NCBI GenBank assembly: GCA_018261935.1
Contig: JAGTRP010000002.1
Location: 1 to 64,000, forward strand
DNA length: 64,000 bases
Origin: Rhodocyclaceae bacterium
Lineage (GTDB): Bacteria; Pseudomonadota; Gammaproteobacteria; Burkholderiales; Rhodocyclaceae
Direction: 5' to 3'
Shown: in pieces, positions 1 to 9,401 of the stretch
Layout: each line of letters opens with the position of its first letter
Position numbering within the stretch: position 1 is the first letter of the stretch
Program-made: the position numbers and the translations under genes
Notes under the pieces: model-generated
Told to the model about the DNA's origin: nothing
Seen by the model: only the letters and a program-made list of their open reading frames with translations
Databases searched by the model: none

Positions 1-3000
1 GATCCCGGTGGCGGTGATGGCCCGGGCGGCGATGCCGGCGGTGGCGCCGCTGGCATCGCTTACCGTGTAGTTGCCGGCATCGGTGCCGCTCAGGGCCAGA
101 CCGGTGACGGTCACCGCCTTGCCCGTGCCGACGTTCTTGTTGGCGAAAGTGCCGCTGGCGCCGCTGGTGTCCAGGCTCAGCAGATCTCCGGCGATGACGC
201 CGCTCAGGGCGGCGCTGCCGAAATTGAGCGTGGCGGCCAGGGTGGCATCATAGATTTTGTTGCTGGCCGTGATGCCGGCGGCGGTGAGTGCCCGGGCATT
301 GACCGTCAGTTCGGCGGTGCTGCCGGTGTTGTCGGTAAACAGGTATCCCAGGCTGCTGAGAAGGCCGCTGCCATAGGTGACGTTGTGGCTGCCGGCGGTG
401 GCATGCCCGGCGGTGGAGAAGGGGCCGCCCACCGTCCAGTTGGCGGTGCCGGTTACCGTGCCCGGACTGCTGTCGCCGTCGATGAAGCCGCTGTAGCTGG
501 CGGCGACGAAAGTCGGGGTGGCGTTGCCGTAAGTGATGGTGGCCGCTCCCGGCGTCACCGAAAGAGTCGGCGCGAGGGAATACAGGAACCAGTTGCCGGT
601 GCTGGCGTAGGTCGGGGTAGTGCCGGCAACATCGTAGATCTGGTTATAGTGCTTGTTGTAGTTGGTGAAACCTTCGGTCGTGGAGGAAGGATCGGCTGCG
701 TAGACCAGCCAGCGTCCCGCTCCGCTGGTGGCGATGGCACCGTCGCCGGCGTTATTCACCACGTTGCCGGCGATGGCAGCCAGGGTGGCGATGCCGGTGC
801 CCACATTGAGGATTACCCCGCTGGCGATGGTCAAGGTCGGGGTGCCCGGATCACGGAAGGCCGGATCGGCCCCCCCGTCACCGGCGATAGCCGTCAGGCT
901 GCCGTTGGCTGTCGTGATATTGGCATTGAAGTTGATGTTCCGCCCGGCCTGGAGGGTCAGGTTGCCGCCATTTCCGGAGGCAGGGGTGACGATGATGGGC
1001 CCGGAAACCGTGATGTCGTTGCTGGCCTGGAGAACAACGCTGGTTCCCATCCCCAATTGGGTTTCCAGATCGACCCGGGAAACGGTGATGCTCTGGTCGG
1101 CGTGATTGGCGAAAGTCTGGCCGAGGGCGGAATCGGAGCCGGCCTTCTGGGTGTCCGAGAAGAGATAGACCGCACCGCTGCTCGCCGTGGCGTTGGAGGG
1201 GCCGCTGTCGTTCAGGGCGCCGACGGCGAGGCGGTTGCCGGCGGCGTTCAGGGCAACGGATTGGCCGAACCGGTCATTCGACTCGAGGTCGCTCACGTTC
1301 GCGTCGTTGGCGCCGCCGTAGCCCTTGCCCAGGGTGCTCTGCAGCGTCCCGCCGGTAAAGCTGCCGTCGGTGAAGCTGAAGAGATAGACCGCGCCGCTGT
1401 TCATCGCTCCATTGCCGAAGCCGGCATCGTTGGGAGTTCCTACCGCCAGCCGGTCGCCGGCGGCATTCAAGGCCACGGAGAAGCCGAAGTTGTCGTTCAT
1501 CTCCAGGCTACCCATGTTGATGTCCTTGATGCCGGTGTAGCCCCAGCCGATGGTGCCCAGGAGGGAACCGCCGAGGAACAGGTTGTCGAGGAAACCGAAG
1601 AGATAGACGGCACCGGTGCCGGTTAACGAATCATCCGGGGGCGGCGGGGTGTCGAATGGCGCGCCGACGGCCAGACGGGTACCGGAAGTATTGAAGGCGA
1701 CGGATTGGCCGAATCGGTCGCCCATCGCCAGGTTGCTCACATCGATATTCTTGCCGCCGGAATACCCCTTGCCCAGGGTGGCCTGCAGCGTCCCGCCGCT
1801 GAAGCTGCCGTCGGTGAAGCTGAAGAGATGCACGGCACCGCTGTTCAGCACCCCGTTGCCGAAGCCGGCATCGTTGGGCGCTCCCACCGCCAGCCGGTCG
1901 CCGACGGCGTTGAGGGCCACGGCGGAACCGAAGCCGTCGCTCATCTCCAGGCTGGGGACGTCCACGTTATTGCCGCCGGTATAGCCCTTGCCGACGGTGC
2001 CTACCAGGGAACCGCTGGAGAAGGTGTTGTCGAGGAAGCTGAAGAGGTAGACCGCACCGGCACTCGTCGCCACGTTGCCCGAGCCGCTGTCGTAGGGTGC
2101 GCCGACGGCCAGGAGTTTGCCCGTGCCGTTCAAGGCGACGGACTGGCCGAAGCGGTCGCCCATCTCCAGGCTGGCGACGTCGATATTCTTGCCGCCGGTA
2201 TAGCCCTTGCCCAGGCTGGCCTCCAGCACGGCGCCGTTGAAATTCTTGTCGGTGAAGCTGAAGAGGTGCACGGCGCCGCTATTCAGCACCGCGTTGCCGA
2301 AGCCGGCGTCGTTGGGGACGCCCACGGCCAGCCGGTCGCCGGCGGCGTTCAGGGCCACGGCGGAACCGAAGCCGTCGCTCATCTCCAGGCTGGCTACATT
2401 CACATTCTTGCCGCCGGTATAGCCCTTGCCGACGGTCCCCACGTGTATGCCGCCAATGAAGGTGTTGTTTTCGAAGGTGAAGAGCCGCACGGCGCCGCTG
2501 TTGCTGTTGGCGAGGATGTTGCCGCTGCCCCAGTCGCCGGAGCCGCCGACAGCCAACCGGTCGCCGATGCCGTTAAGCGCTACGGCCTGGCCAAAACTGT
2601 CGTTGGCCTCCAGATTAGCAACGTTCACCTGGTTGGCCAGGGTGTAGCCTTTGCCGAGGGTGGACGACAAGGAGCCGCCGGTAAAGCTGGTATCCGTGAA
2701 GCTGAAGAGGTAGACGGCGCCGCTGCCCCCGGCAAGGTTCATGTAACCGCCATCGCTGGGCGCCCCTACAGCCAGGCGGTCCCCGGCGGCGTTGAAGGAC
2801 ACAGCGCTGCCGAAGTAGTCGCCGGCCTCCAGGTTGGCGACGGAAACGTTCTTGCCGCCGGTGTAGCCGTAGCCGATGGTGCCCTGCAGGCTGCCGCCGC
2901 TGAAATTGCCGTCGGTAAAGCTGAAGAGATGGACCGCGCCGCTATTGGTGGCACTGGCGCTGAAGCCGTCATCTCCGACGCCGACCGCCAGCCGGTCGCC

Positions 3001-5364
3001 ATTGCCGTTGAGGGCGACGGCCTGGCCGAAGAACCGGCCGGCCGGCAGGGTCGGCATATCGATGTCCTTGCTGCCGGAGTAGCCTTTGCCGACGGTCCCC
3101 TGCAGGGTGCCGCCGCTGAAATTGCCATCGGTGAAGCTGAACAGATGCACCGCGCCGGTATACGGTTGGGTGTTGTTGTAGCCGCCGTCGCTCACGGCCC
3201 CGACGGCCAGCCGATCCCCGACGGCATTGAGGGCGACGGACGATCCGAAGGCATCGTTGTAATCCAGAAAGCTGGCATTGACGTTCTTGCCGCCGGTGGA
3301 GCCGTAGCCAATGATGGCCTGCTGGGTGCCGCCGCTGAAGCTGGAATCGGTGAAGCTGAAGAGGAACACGGAACCGCCGGAACCGTAGAAGGTCGCTCCG
3401 ACGGCCAGGCGGTCCCCCGCCCCGTTGAGGGCCACCGAGCGGCCGAAGTAGGCGCCGGCGTACAGGCCGGGAACATTGACGTTCTTTCCGCCCGTATAGT
3501 CTCTGCCGATGATTCCCTCCAGGCTGCCGCCGCCGAAACTGCCGTCGGTGAAGCGGAAGAGATGGACCGCGCCGCTGTCACTTGCCCCGTTGGTGGCGCC
3601 ATCGTCTCCATGGGTCCCCACCGCCATCAGATTGGCCGCCGAATTGATGGCGACGGCAAAGCCGAACCAGTCTCCCCCCTCCAGGCTGTTGGCGTTCGCA
3701 TTACTGCCGCTACTGGTGTAGTCCTTGCCCAGCACTGCCTGGTAGCTCCAGCTGGAGACAGCGGCGGCATCGCCGATGATGATGTTCTTGGGATCGAGGA
3801 GCAGGAAGCGGGCGCCGCTGATGCCGCTCAATCCGGCATGGCGCAATACTTCCGCCGAGGAAATTTCCACCGCGCCGCCCCCTTGGGCGCCGGCTGCATT
3901 GATGCTGCCGAGTTGGGTGGTCTCCTGGTTCGACCATACGACTACCGTTCCGCCCACACCCTGGCTTGAGGATACGTTGACCCGTGTGCCGTCGTTCAGG
4001 AAGACTCGCCGGGAATTGCCGATGGCCGGAGCGGCAGGCCAGCGGGCGACGAACAGATCGTAGGCCGTAGCATCGGGAACGCCCTTGCCCCCCTGAAAGG
4101 CCCCGCCCACCCGGACGAGGCCTCCACCGGCGTTGCCCGAAGCGTCGAGGTTGGCGGAGAGCAGGCGGACCGTATCGCCGCCCACATCGATCCTGCCGCC
4201 GGTGCTGCCGCCCTTTGCCACGTAGGTGCCGGAGGAGAGGATGCCGCCCTTGGCATCGACCCGGATGCTGCCGCCGTCGGTGGCGCCGGAGGCGTCAGTA
4301 TGGCTGGTGGAGGTTTCGATGGTGCGCCCGCCGCTGGCGTAGCTGACGCTGCCGCCCGCCCCGCCATGGCCGACGGCGGAGACATTCTCCGCCAGGGAGA
4401 GGGTGCCGGCCGCCTGGACTTCGATGTGGCCGCCCTGGGTCTGCCCATCGGCCTTGACCGATCCCCCCATGGCGACGAAGCCGCCTTCGAGGCGGATCAT
4501 CCCCCCCTCGGCACTGGCCGATGAGGCATCGGTGAGGCCGGTATGGTTGATGGCGCTGGTGGCCAGTTCCCCTGCCGATTTGGCGGTGAGAAGCACCACC
4601 CCGCCCTCGGCCCGCACCGCCCCCTGCTGGGCGATCAGGGTATCCACCTGGGCGGCGGCCACGTCATAGGACAGCAGTCGGTCATTGGCGAACTGCAGGG
4701 TCACCGTGTCGCCGGCGGCCAGGGCCACGGTGCCCCGGGGGGCGTTGATGGTGCCGGTGTTGGCGATCTTGGGCGCCACCAGGGCGACGTAGCCCTGGGG
4801 CAGGGCGGTCAGGAGACCCTGGTTGGTGATCCCGGCGGCCCCGTTGCCGCCGGTGAAACGGTAATTTCCGGCCAGGAAATCTTCGTTGGCGAGGTTCAGG
4901 GTCGAGGCCACGATGCCGCCCACATCCACCCGGGCGCCGGGCCCGAAGAGGACGCCGTTGGGGTTGACCAGGAAGACCTGGCCGTTGGCGCTGAGCTGCC
5001 CGAAAATCTGGGAAGGGTCGGAGGATTGCACCCGGTTCAGGGCCATGGCGCTGGCCGAGGGCTGGTGGAAATGGACCTGGGCGCTGCTGCCGATATCGAA
5101 GCTGCTCCAGTTGATGATAGCCTTGGCCGACCCCTGGGTGATGTCCATGCGGGCGCCGCCTTGGGCAATGGCGACCTGGCCGGCGACGATCTGTCCCCCC
5201 GTCGGCAGGGCGGTCGGCGCCGGGGGGGCGGCCAGCGCCCCGGAGGCCAGTCCGGCGGCGCAGAGGACGGCCCCGGCCTTCTTGCCCCGGGCGCGGGCGA
5301 ATTCGGCGACAGCCACCCAGGCTTGGATCAGATCGCTCCAGATCAGGCGGTAGGACTTGTTCAT
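1..5364 (-). CDS. TpsA two-partner secretion exoprotein (filamentous haemagglutinin-like), C-terminus beyond window
   Basis: Reading right to left from ATG at 5364, the frame stays open to base 1, giving at least 1788 residues. It begins with the extended signal peptide typical of these proteins (MNKSYRLIW, then a hydrophobic stretch ending about residue 46). A filamentous haemagglutinin N-terminal secretion domain follows, about residues 50-185, with NPNGVLFGPGARVDVGG as its hallmark. From about residue 540 to 1408 there are twelve propeller-like repeats (separate entry). Residues about 1600-1788 look like MBG and YDG haemagglutinin domains (KIYDATLAATL, DAGNYTV). The start lies 7 bases after the tpsB stop and has GAGG at a good distance. 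By family knowledge the N-terminal domain is recognised by TpsB and the protein is secreted or displayed on the surface as an adhesin. The target, and whether the missing C-terminus carries a toxin, cannot be told. Confidence 0.93.
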   Translation of the reverse strand, partial: MNKSYRLIWSDLIQAWVAVAEFARARGKKAGAVLCAAGLASGALAAPPAPTALPTGGQIVAGQVAIAQGGARMDITQGSAKAIINWSSFDIGSSAQVHFHQPSASAMALNRVQSSDPSQIFGQLSANGQVFLVNPNGVLFGPGARVDVGGIVASTLNLANEDFLAGNYRFTGGNGAAGITNQGLLTALPQGYVALVAPKIANTGTINAPRGTVALAAGDTVTLQFANDRLLSYDVAAAQVDTLIAQQGAVRAEGGVVLLTAKSAGELATSAINHTGLTDASSASAEGGMIRLEGGFVAMGGSVKADGQTQGGHIEVQAAGTLSLAENVSAVGHGGAGGSVSYASGGRTIETSTSHTDASGATDGGSIRVDAKGGILSSGTYVAKGGSTGGRIDVGGDTVRLLSANLDASGNAGGGLVRVGGAFQGGKGVPDATAYDLFVARWPAAPAIGNSRRVFLNDGTRVNVSSSQGVGGTVVVWSNQETTQLGSINAAGAQGGGAVEISSAEVLRHAGLSGISGARFLLLDPKNIIIGDAAAVSSWSYQAVLGKDYTSSGSNANANSLEGGDWFGFAVAINSAANLMAVGTHGDDGATNGASDSGAVHLFRFTDGSFGGGSLEGIIGRDYTGGKNVNVPGLYAGAYFGRSVALNGAGDRLAVGATFYGSGGSVFLFSFTDSSFSGGTQQAIIGYGSTGGKNVNASFLDYNDAFGSSVALNAVGDRLAVGAVSDGGYNNTQPYTGAVHLFSFTDGNFSGGTLQGTVGKGYSGSKDIDMPTLPAGRFFGQAVALNGNGDRLAVGVGDDGFSASATNSGAVHLFSFTDGNFSGGSLQGTIGYGYTGGKNVSVANLEAGDYFGSAVSFNAAGDRLAVGAPSDGGYMNLAGGSGAVYLFSFTDTSFTGGSLSSTLGKGYTLANQVNVANLEANDSFGQAVALNGIGDRLAVGGSGDWGSGNILANSNSGAVRLFTFENNTFIGGIHVGTVGKGYTGGKNVNVASLEMSDGFGSAVALNAAGDRLAVGVPNDAGFGNAVLNSGAVHLFSFTDKNFNGAVLEASLGKGYTGGKNIDVASLEMGDRFGQSVALNGTGKLLAVGAPYDSGSGNVATSAGAVYLFSFLDNTFSSGSLVGTVGKGYTGGNNVDVPSLEMSDGFGSAVALNAVGDRLAVGAPNDAGFGNGVLNSGAVHLFSFTDGSFSGGTLQATLGKGYSGGKNIDVSNLAMGDRFGQSVAFNTSGTRLAVGAPFDTPPPPDDSLTGTGAVYLFGFLDNLFLGGSLLGTIGWGYTGIKDINMGSLEMNDNFGFSVALNAAGDRLAVGTPNDAGFGNGAMNSGAVYLFSFTDGSFTGGTLQSTLGKGYGGANDANVSDLESNDRFGQSVALNAAGNRLAVGALNDSGPSNATASSGAVYLFSDTQKAGSDSALGQTFANHADQSITVSRVDLETQLGMGTSVVLQASNDITVSGPIIVTPASGNGGNLTLQAGRNINFNANITTANGSLTAIAGDGGADPAFRDPGTPTLTIASGVILNVGTGIATLAAIAGNVVNNAGDGAIATSGAGRWLVYAADPSSTTEGFTNYNKHYNQIYDVAGTTPTYASTGNWFLYSLAPTLSVTPGAATITYGNATPTFVAASYSGFIDGDSSPGTVTGTANWTVGGPFSTAGHATAGSHNVTYGSGLLSSLGYLFTDNTGSTAELTVNARALTAAGITASNKIYDATLAATLNFGSAALSGVIAGDLLSLDTSGASGTFANKNVGTGKAVTVTGLALSGTDAGNYTVSDASGATAGIAARAITATGI
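1140..3750 (-). repeat. twelve tandem FG-GAP-like coding repeats in tpsA
   Basis: Twelve copies of a unit of about 198-226 bases (about 73 residues) can be counted from the recurring VYLFSFTD or VHLFSFTD stretch, at about 1150, 1377, 1600, 1817, 2034, 2260, 2477, 2700, 2917, 3137, 3355 and 3553. Each unit runs roughly FGxSVALNxxGDRLAVGAP, then GAVYLFSFTD, then GKGYTGGKNV. The AVGAP and GAVYLF segments resemble integrin-type FG-GAP propeller blades. The unit length suggests one blade per copy, but the number of propellers is not determined here. The copies are similar in DNA and could recombine. Confidence 0.85.
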
Positions 5365-5371
5365 GTCGGCC

Positions 5372-7087
5372 TCACAGGGGGTGGTTGAGGAGCAGCCAGA
5401 AGCGCTCGTGTTGGCGTCGGCCATCGGAATCCAGGCCGTTCACCCGGCCGGGGTTGCCGCCGATGGGGGTGGCCAGGACGGCGGCGGCGGTGAAGCCGCC
5501 GGGGGCCATCCAGGTGAGCCCCAGCCCGGCCCCGGAGAGGCCGTATTCCTGGCGGCTGCCGGCCAGGGCGCCCCAGGGCCGGCGGTTGAGGCGGATGCGG
5601 CCGCTGTCGATGAAGGCCGTGGCGCCCAACTGACCGGGCAGGGCTTCCAGGGGCAGGAGCTTGGCCCACTCCAGGCGCGCCAGCCAGCCTTCGTCGCCGC
5701 TGGCTTCGCCGGTGGGATAGGCCCGCACCCCGTCGATGCCGCCCAGGGACATCTTCTCCGAGGAATCCAGGTTCTTCTCTGCCCACTGGCCGGTGATCCG
5801 CAGCTGCAGGATGTCGGTGGCGGTCGCATTGAAGCGCAGCGAGTAGCCATACCGCAACTTGGTGTAGTCGCCGTTGCTGCGGGCGCTGGCGGCGTCCTGG
5901 GCGAGCGCTGCCCCATTGCCCGAAAGGTCCAGCCGGCCCCTGACCAGGGTGGCGTCGCCGCGCTGGACCAGATTGCCGACGGATATCGTCGCATTGACGC
6001 CGAAGCTGCCGAGGTCGAGGGTCTTGTCGCTGACATTGCCGGCGCGGGTGTCGTCCTTCAGGGCCTTGTGTTCGAGGCTGCCGGTCAGGGAGAGAGAGTG
6101 GTTCTGGCGCAGCACCAGGGGGTAGCTGGCGGTGGCCGCGACGGTGCTCGCTTCTCCCTTCGAGCCGATGGGGGGGGCGCCGCAGCACAGCTCGTAGCGC
6201 ATCCAGGAGGCATTGAGGCCGAGCTTCAGGCCGTCGTAGCCGACCGGTGCCTGATAGGCGGCGAGAAGAAAATCAAGACCCTCGCCGTGGATGAGGCGCA
6301 ATCCCAGGGAGTCGCCGGCCAGGAAAGGCTGGGCGAAGTTGATGCCGCCGTTGGCCCGCCAGGCGCCGGTATAGCGGGAGCCGTAGTTATCGAGCCCGAG
6401 GTTGCCGGAAACGGGGGCCCGGCCCCGGGTCTCCAGGTTGAGATCGCCGCTGCCCAGGGACGCGCCGGGGCGCAGGCTGGCCTTGACTTCGGCGCCCACC
6501 AGGTCCTCCAGGAGGAGCACGCCCCGCTCCAGGGGGTCCCGGGTAATCGGCTGCTGGGGTGTGAGGCCCTGGGCGGCCAGGGTGGCGGCCATGCGGGCCT
6601 TCAACTGCCCATCCGGATCGCCCGGAACGTCCGCCAGGTTGACGGCCCCCAGGCGGCCTTCCAGCACGGTGATGCGCACTTCGCCATTGGCGATGGTCTG
6701 GGGCGGCAGGTAGGCCCGGGCGACGAAGTAGCCAGCCTCCTGGTAGTGCCGGGTGATGCGCTCCACCCCCTGGCGGACGCTCCCCAGGGTGACTTCCCGA
6801 CCCACGAGATCGGACAGGATGGCAGCGAGTTCGCTTTCCGGGAAGGCGTGGGCGCCTTCGATGTGGAATTGGCGAACCACGAAAGCGGGGCCTGCATCGG
6901 CTGCCTCGCCGGGCGCCGCCGCGGCGGGGACGACGATGGGTGCATGGGGAGCGACGGGCGGCGGCGGAGGAGGCTGGAGGGTTTCCAGCAGACGTCCGGC
7001 GTCAGGGACCGGCGGGGTCTGAGCGAGGGACTGGCCTAGGAAGCCAATGGCGGAAAGGGCCGCCAGAAAATGGTGGCGAAAGGACAA
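5372..7087 (-). CDS. TpsB outer-membrane transporter (ShlB/FhaC/HecB family)
   Basis: This 571-residue protein has a signal peptide (about residues 1-22, ending SLAQ) and a proline-rich linker. A POTRA domain follows at about residues 70-155 (FVVRQFHIEGAHAFPESEL, later GEVRITVLEGRLG), and then a long C-terminal region typical of a 16-stranded barrel with the family VRAYP motif near residue 455. Length and order match FhaC/ShlB transporters. The start codon is TTG at 7087, with AGGGAG upstream. It lies directly before tpsA, so the two form the usual operon in which TpsB secretes TpsA through the outer membrane. The family assignment is firm; substrate specificity is inferred from adjacency. 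Confidence 0.95.
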   Translation of the reverse strand: MSFRHHFLAALSAIGFLGQSLAQTPPVPDAGRLLETLQPPPPPPVAPHAPIVVPAAAAPGEAADAGPAFVVRQFHIEGAHAFPESELAAILSDLVGREVTLGSVRQGVERITRHYQEAGYFVARAYLPPQTIANGEVRITVLEGRLGAVNLADVPGDPDGQLKARMAATLAAQGLTPQQPITRDPLERGVLLLEDLVGAEVKASLRPGASLGSGDLNLETRGRAPVSGNLGLDNYGSRYTGAWRANGGINFAQPFLAGDSLGLRLIHGEGLDFLLAAYQAPVGYDGLKLGLNASWMRYELCCGAPPIGSKGEASTVAATASYPLVLRQNHSLSLTGSLEHKALKDDTRAGNVSDKTLDLGSFGVNATISVGNLVQRGDATLVRGRLDLSGNGAALAQDAASARSNGDYTKLRYGYSLRFNATATDILQLRITGQWAEKNLDSSEKMSLGGIDGVRAYPTGEASGDEGWLARLEWAKLLPLEALPGQLGATAFIDSGRIRLNRRPWGALAGSRQEYGLSGAGLGLTWMAPGGFTAAAVLATPIGGNPGRVNGLDSDGRRQHERFWLLLNHPL

Positions 7088-7265
7088 GCGACGCTCCCTG
7101 AAATAATCGTGGGTTCATTTCGATCGCTGAAAAATATGCAATCGATTTACTTTTATGTAATTGATTATTATCGGTCATGCCGGCATGTAATTGAGGAGAA
7201 AAATCGCCCCCCTGGGCGGGTGGCATAAGGCGTTCACATGCGGCTATAAAAATGCGGTCCATGAC
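7088..7265. promoter_or_regulatory. AT-rich upstream region of tpsBA with palindrome and direct repeats
   Basis: This spacer is clearly richer in A and T than its neighbours. It contains the 12-base perfect palindrome CATGCCGGCATG (7176-7187) and two copies of ATGTAATTGA (7155-7164 and 7185-7194), 30 bases apart. As the only sizeable gap upstream of tpsB it most likely holds the tpsBA promoter and a regulator-binding site. I could not fix the -35 and -10 boxes. The recD stop lies just beyond it. Confidence 0.5.
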
Positions 7266-9401
7266 TCAGTTGCGGTCAGCCGGCCAGAGAAGGTCTACCA
7301 ATCCGCTCTCCCGCACCACCTGGCGCTCCACGGCCCCATCGAGGACCTCGGGGCGGCTCTCCACCAGAGTGAAGGCTTTCCTGGCGCGGGTCACCGCAGT
7401 ATAGACCAGCTCCCGGGTCAGGATCGGGTTGGGCCGGTCCGGCAGGGCCAGGGCGGCATGGGCGAATTCGGAGCCCTGGGACTTGTGCACGGTCATGGCG
7501 AAGGCGGTTTCGACGGCGGTAAGGCGGCTGGGGTGCAGGAAGCGGGCCCGGCGGCTGTCGTCCGGGTGGATGAAGGCCACGCGCAATTCCGGGCGCACCG
7601 TGCCGGCTCCGCCGAGGCCGTGGAGCACGGGGACCCGCAGGGCGATGCCGATGTCCCCGTTCATGATGCCGAGGCCGTAGTCGTTGCGGGTCACCAGCAC
7701 CGGCCGCCCCTCGTACCAGCCCTCGTGGCCTTCCAGCAGCCCGGCTTCCTGCAGGATCTTGGAGATGCGCGGGTTGAGGCCGTCCACGCCCCAGGGGCCG
7801 CGGCGCAGCCCGGTCAGGAGCTGGAAGCTGCCGAAGGCTTCCAGCACCCGGACAGCCCATTCGTTCCAGACCGGGTCGGCCGGGGAGGCATCGGGCTCCC
7901 GCCTCGGGCGGGTGGTCTGGAGGACGCGGAGATAGTGGCCATAGCCGGTCCGGTCGGCGTCACCGTGGCCCTGCAGGACCAGGCGGCCAAGGGCGGGGGC
8001 GGCATCGTTGTCGAGGAGGAGGGCGGCGACATCGGGCCGGCCTTCGGCGAGGAGCAACCGGCAGGCGTCGCCATCTCCCTGGTTCACGGCCCGGGCCAGG
8101 CGGCCGATGCCGCTGTCCGCGTGGAAGCGGCGGGAGTGGCGCAGCATGACGGTCTGCTGGGCCAGGGCATGGCGGACGGGCTCGCCGGGATGCAGGCTCG
8201 GGTCGTCGAGGCGGTGGCCGGTCTGGTCCTCGATCCACGCCAGGGTGGCGGGGGTGTAGTGGCCCCTTTCGGCCTGGTGGCAGAGGTCTCCCAGGACCGC
8301 GCCGGCCTCCACCGAAGCCAGCTGGTCCTTGTCCCCCAGGAGGATGAGCCGGGCCCGGGGGGGGAGGGCTTCCAGGAGGCTGGCCATCATCTCCAGGTCG
8401 ATCATGGAGGCCTCGTCCACCACCAGGACGTCCAGGGTCAGGGGATTGTCCCGGCCGTGAATGAAATGCCTGCTGCCGGGCCGGCTGCCCAGGAGGCGAT
8501 GCAAGGTGCCCACCTCGGCCGGGATGGCCTGGCGGACGGCGTCGTCCACGGCGAGGGCGGCGATCTGGCCGGCGATGGAGGCGGTGAGCCGGGCAGCGGC
8601 CTTGCCGGTGGGAGCGGCGAGGCGGATGCGCAGGGGCCGCCCCTGGCCCAGGGCGTGGCCCTGGAGGAGGGCCAGCAGGCGGATGACGGTGGTGGTCTTG
8701 CCGGTGCCGGGGCCGCCGGTGATGAGAGTGAGGGCGCCGCGGGCGGCGAGGGCGCAGGCGATCTTCTGCCAGTCCGGTAGGCCGTCCCCGGCCGGGGCGA
8801 AGAGGCCGTCCAGGGCCTGCCGCAAGCCGGCGGGCGGGACGGCTTCCATCCCCAGGCGCCGGTGCAGGGCCCGGGCCACCTGCTGTTCGTAGCGCCAGTA
8901 GCGGCGCAGGTAGAGGCGGGGCCGGGGGGCGGCGCCCGTTAGCACCAGGGGCTGGCCGGGGCTGTCGTCTTCCCCCTCCGGGGCCAGGCCGGCACCCTTG
9001 GCGGAAACGGCATGGGGGGCGGCCAGCAGGGCCTCGCGCCAGGCGGCCAGGGTGATTCCTGCCAGGGCCTCCGAGGGCAGGGGCGGGCGGCCGTCGCCTC
9101 CGGCGTCGTCATCCGGGGGCAGGGAGAGGGCGAGGTCGGGGGTTTCCAGGGTGGCGGCCAGGTCCAGGCAGACGTGGCCCCGCCCCAGCTGGTGGCTGGC
9201 CAGGGCGGCGCCCAGGAGCACCAGGGGCGGGCATTCCGGCACCAGGTCCCGCAGCAGGTTGGCGATGGCCAGGTCAAGGGGACGCAGCCAGCCCCGCTCC
9301 ACCCAGGCGGCCAGGATCCGGTGCAGGCCTTCTCCATTCTGGAGGGGGTTGGGTTTTGCCGGCGAAGGCGGATCGAAAAGGGAGAGTTGGCCGGAAGTCA
9401 T
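7266..9401 (-). CDS. recD: RecBCD enzyme subunit RecD (exodeoxyribonuclease V alpha)
   Basis: RecD is the 5'-3' helicase motor of the RecBCD helicase-nuclease that processes double-strand breaks. The 711-residue protein shows Walker A ITGGPGTGKTTT (about residue 230), Walker B LVVDEASMIDLEMM, the GDKDQLASVEAG motif and a C-terminal FAMTVHKSQGSEF helicase motif. It is somewhat longer than the E. coli protein. ATG at 9401 overlaps the recB stop as ATGA, so the two are probably translationally coupled. Third gene of a recC-recB-recD operon. Confidence 0.96.
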   Translation of the reverse strand: MTSGQLSLFDPPSPAKPNPLQNGEGLHRILAAWVERGWLRPLDLAIANLLRDLVPECPPLVLLGAALASHQLGRGHVCLDLAATLETPDLALSLPPDDDAGGDGRPPLPSEALAGITLAAWREALLAAPHAVSAKGAGLAPEGEDDSPGQPLVLTGAAPRPRLYLRRYWRYEQQVARALHRRLGMEAVPPAGLRQALDGLFAPAGDGLPDWQKIACALAARGALTLITGGPGTGKTTTVIRLLALLQGHALGQGRPLRIRLAAPTGKAAARLTASIAGQIAALAVDDAVRQAIPAEVGTLHRLLGSRPGSRHFIHGRDNPLTLDVLVVDEASMIDLEMMASLLEALPPRARLILLGDKDQLASVEAGAVLGDLCHQAERGHYTPATLAWIEDQTGHRLDDPSLHPGEPVRHALAQQTVMLRHSRRFHADSGIGRLARAVNQGDGDACRLLLAEGRPDVAALLLDNDAAPALGRLVLQGHGDADRTGYGHYLRVLQTTRPRREPDASPADPVWNEWAVRVLEAFGSFQLLTGLRRGPWGVDGLNPRISKILQEAGLLEGHEGWYEGRPVLVTRNDYGLGIMNGDIGIALRVPVLHGLGGAGTVRPELRVAFIHPDDSRRARFLHPSRLTAVETAFAMTVHKSQGSEFAHAALALPDRPNPILTRELVYTAVTRARKAFTLVESRPEVLDGAVERQVVRESGLVDLLWPADRN

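Noticed and set aside
1140-3750. Tandem repeats as a CRISPR array
   Set aside because: The repeats are about 220 bases, in frame and coding, with no short repeat-spacer pattern.
1705-3969. Long plus-strand open frame of 754 residues
   Set aside because: It is antisense to the tpsA repeat block and its repeats mirror that block; low-complexity composition typical of GC-rich shadow frames.
7002-7262. 86-residue minus-strand frame upstream of tpsB
   Set aside because: Overlaps the tpsB signal-peptide region out of frame; the tpsB frame from TTG 7087 fits the family better.
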